From Achromobacter sp. Marseille-Q4962 (lineage in GTDB: Bacteria > Pseudomonadota > Gammaproteobacteria > Burkholderiales > Burkholderiaceae_B), in contig NZ_CALSFU010000005.1 in the NCBI RefSeq assembly GCF_943737005.1, forward strand, positions 124,001-188,000: 64,000 nt of DNA, written 5' to 3'. The notes beneath the pieces were generated by a model. That model did no database searches and was not told the origin of the DNA. It saw nothing but the letters and a program-made list of their open reading frames with translations. Within the stretch, counting starts at the first letter, position 1; every line of letters begins with the position of its first letter. Shown piece by piece: positions 42,349 through 50,531 of this stretch. Made by a program: the position numbers and the translations under genes.

Positions 42349-44636
42349 TGCTAGAGCAGCTCAACCCTGAACAACGCGCCGCAGTAACCCTCGAACCGCA
42401 GCACGCCCTGGTCCTGGCCGGGGCGGGCAGCGGCAAGACCCGGGTGCTCACCACCCGGATGGCCTGGCTGATTCAAACCGGCCAGGCTTCGCCTTTTGGG
42501 CTCCTGGCGGTCACGTTCACCAACAAGGCGGCGCGCGAAATGCTCGCCCGCATGTCGGCCATGCTGCCGATCGACACGCGCGGACTCTGGATCGGCACCT
42601 TCCACGGCCTGTGCAACCGCATGCTGCGCGCGCACCACCGCGATGCCGGCCTGCCGCAGAGCTTCCAGATTCTCGACGTCACCGACCAGCTCGCCGCCAT
42701 CAAGCGGCTCATGAAGGCCAACGGCGTCGACGACGAGAAGTACCCGCCGCGCGACGTGCAGCGCTTCATCAACGGCGCCAAGGAAGAGGGCCTGCGGCCG
42801 GCCGACGTGGAAGCCTACGACGCGCACCGCCGCCGCCTCATCGAGGTCTACCAGCTCTACGAGGCCCAGTGCCAGCGCGAGGGCGTGGTCGATTTCGCCG
42901 AGCTGCTGCTGCGCGCCTACGAACTGCTGTCGCGCAACGCGCCGGTGCGCGAGCACTACCAGCGCCGCTTCCGCCACATCCTGGTCGACGAGTTCCAGGA
43001 CACGAACACGCTGCAGTACAAGTGGCTGCGCCTGCTGGCGGGCGGCGGCGCCGCCATCTTCGCGGTGGGCGACGACGACCAGTCCATCTACGCTTTCCGA
43101 GGCGCCAACGTCGGCAACATGGCCGACTTCGAGCGCGAGTACGCCCACGGCACGGTCATCCGCCTGGAGCAGAACTACCGTTCCTACGGCCACATCCTGG
43201 ACTCGGCCAACGCGCTCATCGGCCATAACACCGGCCGGCTGGGCAAGAACCTCTGGACCGAGCAGGGCGAGGGCGAGCCGGTGCGCGTCATGGAGCTGCC
43301 TTCCGACGCCATGGAGGCGCAGTGGGTGGTGGACGAGATCCGCTCGCTCATCCACGAGGGCAGCGACCGCCGCGAAATCGCCGTGCTGTACCGCAGCAAC
43401 GCACAGTCGCGCGTGCTCGAGCACGCCATTTTCTCGGCCGGCATTCCCTACAAGGTGTACGGCGGCCTGCGCTTTTTCGAGCGCCAGGAAATCAAGCACG
43501 CGCTGGCCTACCTGCGGCTCATGGCCAATCCGCACGACGACACGTCCTGGATGCGCGTGGTCAATTTCCCCACGCGCGGCATCGGCGCGCGCACCCTGGA
43601 GCAGCTTGCCGACGCGGCGCGCGCCGACAATGGCAGCCTGTATTCGGCGGTGGGCCGGGTGGGCGGCAAGGGGGGCTCCAATCTGGCGCAGTTCGCCCAG
43701 CTCATCAACCGGCTCATCGCGGAAACCCGCGACCTGCCGCTGCCGGAAATGGTGGAGCACATGCTCGAGGCCAGCGGCCTCAAGGCGCACTACGAATCCG
43801 AGCGCGAGGGCGCGGAGCGCCTGGAGAACCTGAACGAACTGATCACGGCCGCGGCGGTGTTCGCTTCCGAGGAAAACTACGACGGCCTGCCCGCGGGCGT
43901 GGTGCCCGAGCACGACACCTCATCCACGCTGATGCCGGGCGTGGTCGATACGCCAGCCCTGGTTCCCGACGCCATGACGCCGCTGGCGGCTTTCCTGTCG
44001 CACGCGGCGCTGGAAGCCGGCGACAACCAGGCCCAGCAGGGCCAGGACGCGGTGCAGCTCATGACCGTGCATGCCGCCAAGGGCCTGGAGTTCAACAACG
44101 TCTTCATCACCGGCCTGGAAGAGGGGCTGTTCCCGCACGAGAACAGCATTCTCGAACCCTCGGGCCTGGAAGAAGAACGCCGCCTGATGTACGTGGCCAT
44201 CACGCGGGCCCGCGAACGGCTGTACATCACCCTGGCGCAAAGCCGCATGCTGCACGGCCAGACCCGCTACGCCATGCGCTCGCGCTTCCTGGAGGAAATC
44301 CCCGAGCAGCACCTGAAATGGCTCAGCCCCCGGGCGGGCGCGGGCCACGGCGGCCCGCAGCAGGCGGCCTGGGCAGGCCAGCGCGCCGATGCGTTCGGAC
44401 GCCGGCCCACCAATACGATTGCGCCGCGTCAAGCGCGCAGCGCGACCAGCGGCGTCACCGTGGGCGATAAGCAGTATCGTGTAGGGCAGGGCGTGCGCCA
44501 CGCGCGCTTCGGAGACGGCACCATCATCGGGCTGAGCGGCGCCGGGCAGGACGCCCAGGCCCAGATCCAGTTCCGCGACGTGGGCGCCAAGACCTTGGCG
44601 CTGGGCATCGCCAAGCTGGAAATCATTCAGGGCTGA
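42345..44636 (+). CDS. uvrD: UvrD/Rep-type ATP-dependent DNA helicase
   Basis: A 763-aa superfamily 1 3'-5' helicase for nucleotide-excision and mismatch repair. Motif I is LVLAGAGSGKT (about 22-32), motif II ILVDEFQDTN, motif III AVGDDDQSIYAFRGA, motif IV-V LMTVHAAKGLEFNNVFITGL and motif VI YVAITRARERLYI. The C-terminal Tudor-like end (YRVGQGVRHARFGDGTIIGL) is typical of UvrD/PcrA. The start is MMLEQLNPEQRAAV at 42345, inside the desaturase stop; the second ATG at 42348 is equally possible. Confidence 0.94.
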   Translation: MMLEQLNPEQRAAVTLEPQHALVLAGAGSGKTRVLTTRMAWLIQTGQASPFGLLAVTFTNKAAREMLARMSAMLPIDTRGLWIGTFHGLCNRMLRAHHRDAGLPQSFQILDVTDQLAAIKRLMKANGVDDEKYPPRDVQRFINGAKEEGLRPADVEAYDAHRRRLIEVYQLYEAQCQREGVVDFAELLLRAYELLSRNAPVREHYQRRFRHILVDEFQDTNTLQYKWLRLLAGGGAAIFAVGDDDQSIYAFRGANVGNMADFEREYAHGTVIRLEQNYRSYGHILDSANALIGHNTGRLGKNLWTEQGEGEPVRVMELPSDAMEAQWVVDEIRSLIHEGSDRREIAVLYRSNAQSRVLEHAIFSAGIPYKVYGGLRFFERQEIKHALAYLRLMANPHDDTSWMRVVNFPTRGIGARTLEQLADAARADNGSLYSAVGRVGGKGGSNLAQFAQLINRLIAETRDLPLPEMVEHMLEASGLKAHYESEREGAERLENLNELITAAAVFASEENYDGLPAGVVPEHDTSSTLMPGVVDTPALVPDAMTPLAAFLSHAALEAGDNQAQQGQDAVQLMTVHAAKGLEFNNVFITGLEEGLFPHENSILEPSGLEEERRLMYVAITRARERLYITLAQSRMLHGQTRYAMRSRFLEEIPEQHLKWLSPRAGAGHGGPQQAAWAGQRADAFGRRPTNTIAPRQARSATSGVTVGDKQYRVGQGVRHARFGDGTIIGLSGAGQDAQAQIQFRDVGAKTLALGIAKLEIIQG

Positions 44637-44655
44637 GCCACACTCGGGGCACGAC

Positions 44656-44961
44656 ATGGCGAATCAAGCGTCTTACAGCGCGGACCTGGCGGCATTGCGC
44701 GCCGAAATCGACGAAATCGACCAGCAGATCATCCTGCTGCTGGGGGTGCGGTTCCGCTGCACCGACCAGCTCGGCGAAATCAAGCACACCCACGGGCTCG
44801 ACCTGGTCGATCCGAAGCGCGAGGCCCACCAGGTGGCGCGCATCCGCCGCCTGGCCGAAGAGGCCGGCGTTCCGCCCGCCCTGGCCGAAACCATTCTGCG
44901 CGAAATCATCGACACGGTAGTGGACGCCCACGCGCGCCTGCGCGACCGCCCGTACTCCTGA
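44656..44961 (+). CDS. Chorismate mutase, AroQ class
   Basis: A 101-aa all-helical enzyme converting chorismate to prephenate. The pattern ALRAEIDEIDQQIILLLGVR (helix 1 with the catalytic Arg region), then DPKREAHQVARIRRLAEEAG (Arg/Lys) and the C-terminal helix ETILREIIDTVVDAHARL are usual for monofunctional AroQ. No secretion signal is present, so it is cytoplasmic. It follows the helicase gene by 19 nt and is ended by a terminator at 44994. Confidence 0.9.
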   Translation: MANQASYSADLAALRAEIDEIDQQIILLLGVRFRCTDQLGEIKHTHGLDLVDPKREAHQVARIRRLAEEAGVPPALAETILREIIDTVVDAHARLRDRPYS

Positions 44962-44993
44962 TCCGTTCCGGGACGGCTTTCCGGCACCACAAA

Positions 44994-45021
44994 CGCCGCC
45001 CGGCATGGGCGGCGTTCTATT
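44994..45021 (+). terminator. Terminator after chorismate mutase
   Basis: CGCCGCCC (44994-45001) pairs with GGGCGGCG (45007-45014) around a GGCAT loop and is followed by TTCTATT. It lies between the converging chorismate mutase and cytochrome c peroxidase genes. Confidence 0.7.
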
Positions 45022-45023
45022 GT

Positions 45024-46220
45024 CTACAGCGCCTCGAGGAACGCCAGCAGCGCGTCGATTTCCTCCGGCGTGAGATCGAGCCGCCGGATGTGGGGCGACT
45101 TTACCGGCGCATACGGGTCGGGCGGATCCGCCGGCGGCGTCTCGCGGCCCATGCCCGCGTTGTACATGCGCAGCAGGCCCTTCAGGTCGCCGAACAGGCC
45201 GTTGTGCATCCAGGGCCCTGCGCGCGACACATTGCGCAGGCTGGGCGTGCGGAACTTGCCCAGGTCCCGGGGGGCCCGCGTCACTTCGTAGCGGCCCAGG
45301 TCCTGGTTGCGGCGTCCGTAGAAAGACAGGCCGATGTTGTGGAAACCGTTGTCCGTCAGCAGCGGCCCGTTGTGGCAGTTCATGCATCGCGCCTTGGTGC
45401 GGAACAGATGCAGGCCCAGCAATTGGGCGTCGTCCAGCGCGTCGCGCCGTCCGTCCAGGAATGCGTCGAAGGCTGTGCGTTCCGGCCGCAGCGTGGCGAC
45501 ATAGGCGGCCAGGGCGCGGGCCAGGCGGTCGGCCGTCACAGGCGACTGCGTGGGCCCGGCGTCGCCGAAGGCGCGCAGGAACTCGGCCGGATACGGCGGG
45601 GTGTCGCGCAGCCGCGCAACCGCGCCGGCGGCGTCGTGGTTCATCTCGCGCGCATCGTGGATCGGCCCCAGCACCTGCTCCTGCAGGCTCGCGGCGCGCC
45701 CGTCCCAGAACAGCGCGGGAGAGAAGGGCGCGGCATACAGCGGCATGGAGCGGCGGCGGCCCATCAGCGCGTCTTCGCCCACCGCCAGCGCGCGGCCGTC
45801 CGTGAAGGCGCGCTGCGGCTGGTGACAGGACGCACAGGAAACCTGTCCCTTGCGAGACAGGCGCGAGTCGAAGAACAGCATCTGCCCCAGCGCCGTCACG
45901 CCGGGCCTGGCCAGGTCGGCGTTCAGCGTGGCCTGTCCCGGGTTGGCGGCCGTCCACTGCCCGGGCGGCAGGTCGGCGGAGGGCGCCGGCGCCCATTCGC
46001 GCCAGCGCACGCCGGGGTCGATGGCCGGCGCCGGCCATTCCGACGCCGGGCCGGCGTAGCGGGCCCGCAGGCAGGCGGCGTCCCAACCCGCAGCCTGCCG
46101 GCAGGCCGGCGCGGCGGCGGAAGCGTCCTGGGCGCGCGCCGGCTGGGCGCTCCACAAGGCGGCCGCGCTCGCCAGCGCGGCCGCCGATCGCCTCAGAAGC
46201 GATAACCGACTTGCAGCCAT
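45024..46220 (-). CDS. Di-haem cytochrome c peroxidase/MauG family protein
   Basis: A 398-aa exported protein with signal peptide (cleavage near ARAQ, residue 31) and two c-haem sites, CASCH (129-133) and CMNCH (279-283). Other blocks are QMLFFDSRLSRKGQ, FWDGRAASLQEQV and KFRTPSLRNVSRAGPWMHNG, all family hallmarks. Periplasmic members reduce H2O2 or, as MauG/MbnH types, oxidise tryptophan residues or cofactors. The ATG at 46220 lies 28 nt inside the TonB-receptor gene, so the two genes are coupled. Confidence 0.87.
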   Translation of the reverse strand: MAASRLSLLRRSAAALASAAALWSAQPARAQDASAAAPACRQAAGWDAACLRARYAGPASEWPAPAIDPGVRWREWAPAPSADLPPGQWTAANPGQATLNADLARPGVTALGQMLFFDSRLSRKGQVSCASCHQPQRAFTDGRALAVGEDALMGRRRSMPLYAAPFSPALFWDGRAASLQEQVLGPIHDAREMNHDAAGAVARLRDTPPYPAEFLRAFGDAGPTQSPVTADRLARALAAYVATLRPERTAFDAFLDGRRDALDDAQLLGLHLFRTKARCMNCHNGPLLTDNGFHNIGLSFYGRRNQDLGRYEVTRAPRDLGKFRTPSLRNVSRAGPWMHNGLFGDLKGLLRMYNAGMGRETPPADPPDPYAPVKSPHIRRLDLTPEEIDALLAFLEAL

Positions 46221-48817
46221 AGCTCGCGTCCTACCTGGTAAAGGTTGCGGTTGGTGGTGAGGCTGGGATTGGTGGCCATGACCTTGGGCGTGCGGTCGAG
46301 CACATTGAGCACTTCCACGGTGAGTTCCAGGTTGCGCGCAAACGCGGGCTGCCACGACAGCTTGGTGTCCCAGGTCCAGTAGGAGGGAATCCTGCCCGAC
46401 TCGTAGCGGTCGAGGTACTCGGGCTTGGGGCCGCGGCCTACATAGATGACGTCGTCCCGCTTGCTGCGCCAGTTGACCATGTTGCTCCACGTCAGCCCGG
46501 CGCGGGGCCAGGCGCCCACCAGGGTCAGCGTGGCTTTCCGGGGCTGGTAGAACGAGCTGGGCGGCAGGTCGATGACGCGTATGCGCGAGCCGTTGTAGAT
46601 CACGTATTCGCCGGGGTCGCGCGCGTCGCCCGCATAGCCTTCCACGAGGTCGGCGTTGGTCTTGCGCTTCTGCCAGCTCCACGAGGCCATCAGGTTCCAG
46701 CGGGTTTCGCCCAGGCGCCAGGGCTCCAGGGTGCGCACCGACAGGCTCACCCCGTCCGTCGTCGACAGGCCCTCGTTCGTGTAGCGATAGCCCGTGGTCT
46801 CGGTGCCGGTCTTGGTCCACTGGTCGCGGCCGTTGCGGCGCACGTAGCTCAGCAAGCCTTCCATGCCCGCCATGCGCTGGCGCAGCGAGACGGCCCACTC
46901 GTCGTCGTAGGGCATGCGCAGTCCCTTGTACTGCACGTAGTATTCCTTGTTGCCGTCGGCCACCGGATTTCCCTTGGAATCGAGCACCTGCCGGCGCAGG
47001 CGGCTGATTTCCTGCTCCAGCGCGGTCTGCAGCACTTCGCCGCCGTAATAACGGGCCCAGCCCGCGCTCAACACCGTCTCGCCCGAGCCGAACAGGTCCC
47101 AGTCCAGCCGCGAGCGCGGCGCGAGGTTGCCGGTGCCGAGGAAGTTCTCGCGGTCATAGCGCAGGCCAGCGTCCAGCGCCAGCCGCTGCCACTCGATGCG
47201 GTCGGACACATACAGGGACAGCGTGTCGTAGTCCACGTCCACCGTGCCCGGCAGGTAGCGCACCTTGCTGAAATCCTTGTAGCTGCCGTTGGCGGCGTAG
47301 TCGCGCCGGTACGACCACGATTCCTGGAATCGCTCGAAATTCGCGTCCACGCGCTGCCATTCCGCGCCCGCGTAGGGCAGGTGGGTGAAAGGCCCCGTGC
47401 GCACGGCGTCCAGGTCCACGCGGCCCTTCAGGGTCCAGGTATCCTGCCGCGTCTGCTCCTTGCCGAAGCCGCCCGCCGTGAACTGCGGCAGCTTGTAGGG
47501 GCGGTAGGTCACCAGCTCGTCGCCCACCGACTCGCGGTTGCTCAGCGCGCGGTCCCACCCGGCCTGCAGCGACAGCCGGCCTCCGTTGAAGACATGCTCC
47601 ACATTGCCCGCCACGCCGCGCGCGGCATGGTTGTTGTCCCAGTACGTGTCGCGGAACAGATTGCTGGCCAGGCGTTCGCTGCGGTCGGCGTACTTCAGCG
47701 TCAGGTCCGCCACCGTTTCGGCGCTGGCGCGCACGCTGAACTTGCCCAGGAAATTGTCGATGCGGTCGCGGTAGTCTTCCTGGCCCGCCAGCGGCTGGCC
47801 CTTGTCGTCCACGCCCATGTTCCAGCGCGTGATGTCCGACTCCCGGCGCGACACGGCCAGCACCATGCCCGATTTCTCATTGAAGGCCACGTCGCCCACG
47901 GCGGAGTAGAAGCGCTTTTTCCATTCCGGCGAGTAGCCCGGCTTGCCCTGTTCCCAGTTGCTTTGCTCGCCCTCGGCCACCTTCTGCCGCGTCATGTTCG
48001 AGGTGTTCCAGCGGTAGTCCAGGCGCAGGTGGTTCTCGCCCGAAAAGCGCCGCAGCCGCGCATCCACTACGCCGCCGGTGAAGCGGCCGTATTCCACGGG
48101 CACGAAGCTGTCGTGCACTCGCACTGCTTCCAGCAGGCTGGTGTCCACGAAATACGATTGCGCATTGCTGGGAATGTTGCCGACCTGCAGGTTCAGGTTC
48201 TTGCTCGCCGGATCGATGCGGTTGGTGGCGTCCATGCCGTCGATCTGGAACAGGTTCTGGTAGGGGCTGGAGCCATGGAAGGAAATGTCTTCCACATTCA
48301 GGGAGCCGCGGTTCTGCGAGCCGTTGGCGCTCGGGTTCACGCGCACCGCCGGATGCGTGGCCACCAGCGAGCTCAGGTCGCGGTTGGACGTGGGCGTTTC
48401 GGCGATTTCCTCGCGCGAGTAGGTGCGCTCGCCGGTCTGCTCGCCGTACACGCGCACGGCTTCGAGCCGCAGCGCCGAGAACTGGTTGGCGCGGTCCACG
48501 TAGATGATGTAGCGGCCCGGCCCTTCGGCGCGCAGGGCCAGGCCGGACCCTGCCAGCAGGCGCGTCAGCGCGGCCAGCGCCGAGTATTCGCCCTGCAGCG
48601 CGGGCGCCTGTTTGCCGGCCACAGCGGCCGGCGGAAAGGAAATCTCCAGGCCCGACTGGCGCCCCAGTTCCAGCAGGGCCGCGCCCAGGGGCTGCGCGGG
48701 GATGTCGTAGGAGGCGGGATGCGTCTGCGGCTGGGCTTGCGGCGCGGCCGGGGCCATCCCGGCGAGGAGGGCGCACAGAAGCGCCGCTCCGTGCTTGCTG
48801 CGTAAAGAGGGAAACAT
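46193..48817 (-). CDS. TonB-dependent outer-membrane receptor with a signalling (STN) domain, FecA type
   Basis: An 874-aa receptor. The signal peptide ends about residue 28 (MAPAAPQAQ). The STN domain (about 36-105: YDIPAQPLGAALLELGRQSG ... RYIIYVDRA) signals to the anti-sigma factor. The plug domain follows with EAVRVYGEQTGERTYSREEI, and the beta-barrel ends in QVGYRF with terminal Phe. It imports a ferric siderophore or similar iron complex. The sigma and anti-sigma genes lie just upstream, and its end overlaps the di-haem peroxidase gene. The ligand is not deducible. Confidence 0.9.
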   Translation of the reverse strand: MFPSLRSKHGAALLCALLAGMAPAAPQAQPQTHPASYDIPAQPLGAALLELGRQSGLEISFPPAAVAGKQAPALQGEYSALAALTRLLAGSGLALRAEGPGRYIIYVDRANQFSALRLEAVRVYGEQTGERTYSREEIAETPTSNRDLSSLVATHPAVRVNPSANGSQNRGSLNVEDISFHGSSPYQNLFQIDGMDATNRIDPASKNLNLQVGNIPSNAQSYFVDTSLLEAVRVHDSFVPVEYGRFTGGVVDARLRRFSGENHLRLDYRWNTSNMTRQKVAEGEQSNWEQGKPGYSPEWKKRFYSAVGDVAFNEKSGMVLAVSRRESDITRWNMGVDDKGQPLAGQEDYRDRIDNFLGKFSVRASAETVADLTLKYADRSERLASNLFRDTYWDNNHAARGVAGNVEHVFNGGRLSLQAGWDRALSNRESVGDELVTYRPYKLPQFTAGGFGKEQTRQDTWTLKGRVDLDAVRTGPFTHLPYAGAEWQRVDANFERFQESWSYRRDYAANGSYKDFSKVRYLPGTVDVDYDTLSLYVSDRIEWQRLALDAGLRYDRENFLGTGNLAPRSRLDWDLFGSGETVLSAGWARYYGGEVLQTALEQEISRLRRQVLDSKGNPVADGNKEYYVQYKGLRMPYDDEWAVSLRQRMAGMEGLLSYVRRNGRDQWTKTGTETTGYRYTNEGLSTTDGVSLSVRTLEPWRLGETRWNLMASWSWQKRKTNADLVEGYAGDARDPGEYVIYNGSRIRVIDLPPSSFYQPRKATLTLVGAWPRAGLTWSNMVNWRSKRDDVIYVGRGPKPEYLDRYESGRIPSYWTWDTKLSWQPAFARNLELTVEVLNVLDRTPKVMATNPSLTTNRNLYQVGRELWLQVGYRF

Positions 48818-48910
48818 GCTTGGGTTCCTGGCTGCGTTGTAGTCAGCCGTAGGACGCGCTGGGTCCCCATGTCCCTCAGCGCCGGAGCGATGAATTATCT
48901 ATATTGATTC

Positions 48911-49927
48911 TTATTTACTAATAGGTTTGGCGGACTTGCCGGACGCTCCGTCGTCCATGCGCAGCACCAGCAGGCCGGGCAGCTCGTCGATGCGCACGGG
49001 GGTCTGGGCAAGCAGCAGGGACAGCGCCCGCGCCGGGTCCGACACCTGCGCCGTGCCCGACACGCGGACCGCGCGGGCCGGCCCGCCCAGCACCAGGATG
49101 TGCTTGCGTGTGTAGCGCGACAGCCGTTGCGCCGCTTCGGCCAGCGGCACGTCGTCGAACACCAGCAGGCCCCGGGTCCAGGCGGGAGGGGCGGGGCGGA
49201 CAGGCGCGTCGGGCAGGATGCCGGCGGGCGACACGTCCGCGCCTTCGCCGGCTTCCAGGGTGAGCGTCCGGCTGTCGGCGCAGACCAGGCAGCGCAGCGC
49301 CACGCTGTGTTCGTAGACCGCGACCCGCGTGCTGTCCTGATGCCGCGAGACGGTGTAGCGCGTGCCCAGCGCCGTGGCGCTGGCCTGGCCGGTGAGCACC
49401 GTGAACGGCGCGCCGCCGGGCGTGCGCGGGGCCGGCTCGAAAAGCGCGCGGCCGGCCAGCAGCCTGACTTCGCGCCGGCCCGCGGAAAAATCCACGTCCA
49501 GGGCGGAGCGGGCGTCGAGCACGACCCGGGATCCGTCGGGCAGCGCCACGTTCAGCACCTCCGCGCCGCTGCGGTAATCGGCCAGCGGATGTTCGCCTTT
49601 CAGGCCCAGCCAGGCGGGCAGGGCCAGCGCCGCCAGCAGGGCGGCCGCGGCCGCGCGCCGCTTGCGGGCGGGCCGGGCGCGCAGCGCGGCGCGGTCCACT
49701 TCGGCCATGCTGCGCCAGACGCGCGCCAGGCGGTCGTAGGCGGCCGCGTGGCTCGCGTCGGCCTGGTACCAGGTTTCGAATTCGGACTGCGCCCGCGCGT
49801 CCGGAGGCTGGCCGCTGCGCCGCACCACCCAGAGCGAGGCCTGTTCGGTGGCGGCGCGATTGCCCGGCTGGCCGCTGTCGGGCCGCGCGCTTCGGCGCCC
49901 GCGCCGGGAGCCGTCGGCAAGGCTCAT
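48911..49927 (-). CDS. FecR-type anti-sigma factor
   Basis: A 338-aa membrane signalling protein. The N-terminal DUF4880 cytoplasmic part (ATEQASLWVVRRSGQPPDAR, later YDRLARVWRSM) binds the sigma factor. One membrane helix follows (AAAAALLAALALPAWLGL, about residues 92-109). The periplasmic FecR domain has LPDGSRVVLDARSALDVDFS and an STN-like end FDDVPLAEAAQRLSRYTRK. The start overlaps the sigma stop (49924-49927). It transmits receptor loading to the ECF sigma factor. Confidence 0.91.
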   Translation of the reverse strand: MSLADGSRRGRRSARPDSGQPGNRAATEQASLWVVRRSGQPPDARAQSEFETWYQADASHAAAYDRLARVWRSMAEVDRAALRARPARKRRAAAAALLAALALPAWLGLKGEHPLADYRSGAEVLNVALPDGSRVVLDARSALDVDFSAGRREVRLLAGRALFEPAPRTPGGAPFTVLTGQASATALGTRYTVSRHQDSTRVAVYEHSVALRCLVCADSRTLTLEAGEGADVSPAGILPDAPVRPAPPAWTRGLLVFDDVPLAEAAQRLSRYTRKHILVLGGPARAVRVSGTAQVSDPARALSLLLAQTPVRIDELPGLLVLRMDDGASGKSAKPISK

Positions 49928-50412
49928 GCCGCCAGCGCCTGGTCGCAGGCCAGCAGGATGCGCATCATGTGTTTTTCGACGGCGCTGACGGAGATGGAGA
50001 GGCGTTCGGCGATGGCGCGGTAGCTCATGCCGTCATGGCGATGCATGATGAAGACGTCCAGGCTGCGGCGAGGCTGGGCGAGCAGGACGGCTTCCAGCCG
50101 GCGGGCCAGCTGGCTGGCGGCTGCCACGTCCAGCGTGTCGGCTTCGTGCCGGGGAGGCTGGGCGGCCGCATAGTCGAGGGCCAGGGCCTGTTCGCGCGCG
50201 CGCCGGCGGTGCCAGTCGGTGGCGATATTGGCGGCCACGCGGAACACGTAGGCGCGGTCATTGGCCGGGCGGGTGCGGTCCTTGAACTCGGCGAGCCGGA
50301 TCCAGGTGTCCTGCGCGCAATCCTGGGCCACGTCGCGGGAGCCGGTGCGCAGGGACAGGAACCCCAGCAGCTCCCGGTAGTGGCGAAGAAAGACATCCGT
50401 AAGCGTAGACAT
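49924..50412 (-). CDS. FecI-type ECF sigma-70 factor
   Basis: A 162-aa sigma factor. Region 2 has RHYRELLGFLSLRTGSRDVA followed by QDCAQDTWIRLAE; region 4 has MSYRAIAERLSISVSAVEKH. It is of the iron-starvation class and would transcribe the TonB-receptor and peroxidase genes. The ATG at 50412 gives MSTLTDVFLRHYRE; the frame continues far upstream over the ABC-F gene but that part is antisense noise. A Fur-like dyad lies at 50460-50474. Confidence 0.9.
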   Translation of the reverse strand: MSTLTDVFLRHYRELLGFLSLRTGSRDVAQDCAQDTWIRLAEFKDRTRPANDRAYVFRVAANIATDWHRRRAREQALALDYAAAQPPRHEADTLDVAAASQLARRLEAVLLAQPRRSLDVFIMHRHDGMSYRAIAERLSISVSAVEKHMMRILLACDQALAA

Positions 50413-50459
50413 GCAGCCAGCGCCTTGGCCATGGCAACAAACAATCATGAAAGTATAAA

Positions 50460-50474
50460 TGATAATTGTTATTG
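50460..50474. promoter_or_regulatory. Fur-like operator upstream of the sigma-factor gene
   Basis: TGATAA-TTG-TTATTG is a dyad with arms matching in 4 of 6 pairs and resembles the Fur hexamer pattern (GATAAT). It is 48-62 nt upstream of the sigma start, in an A/T-rich promoter region. Iron repression of the whole locus is expected. Confidence 0.65.
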
Positions 50475-50531
50475 TTAGTAGATAAGGGCATGGACAGGCA
50501 CAGGGCGGCTCTTTGCGCCACCCTTCCGGCC

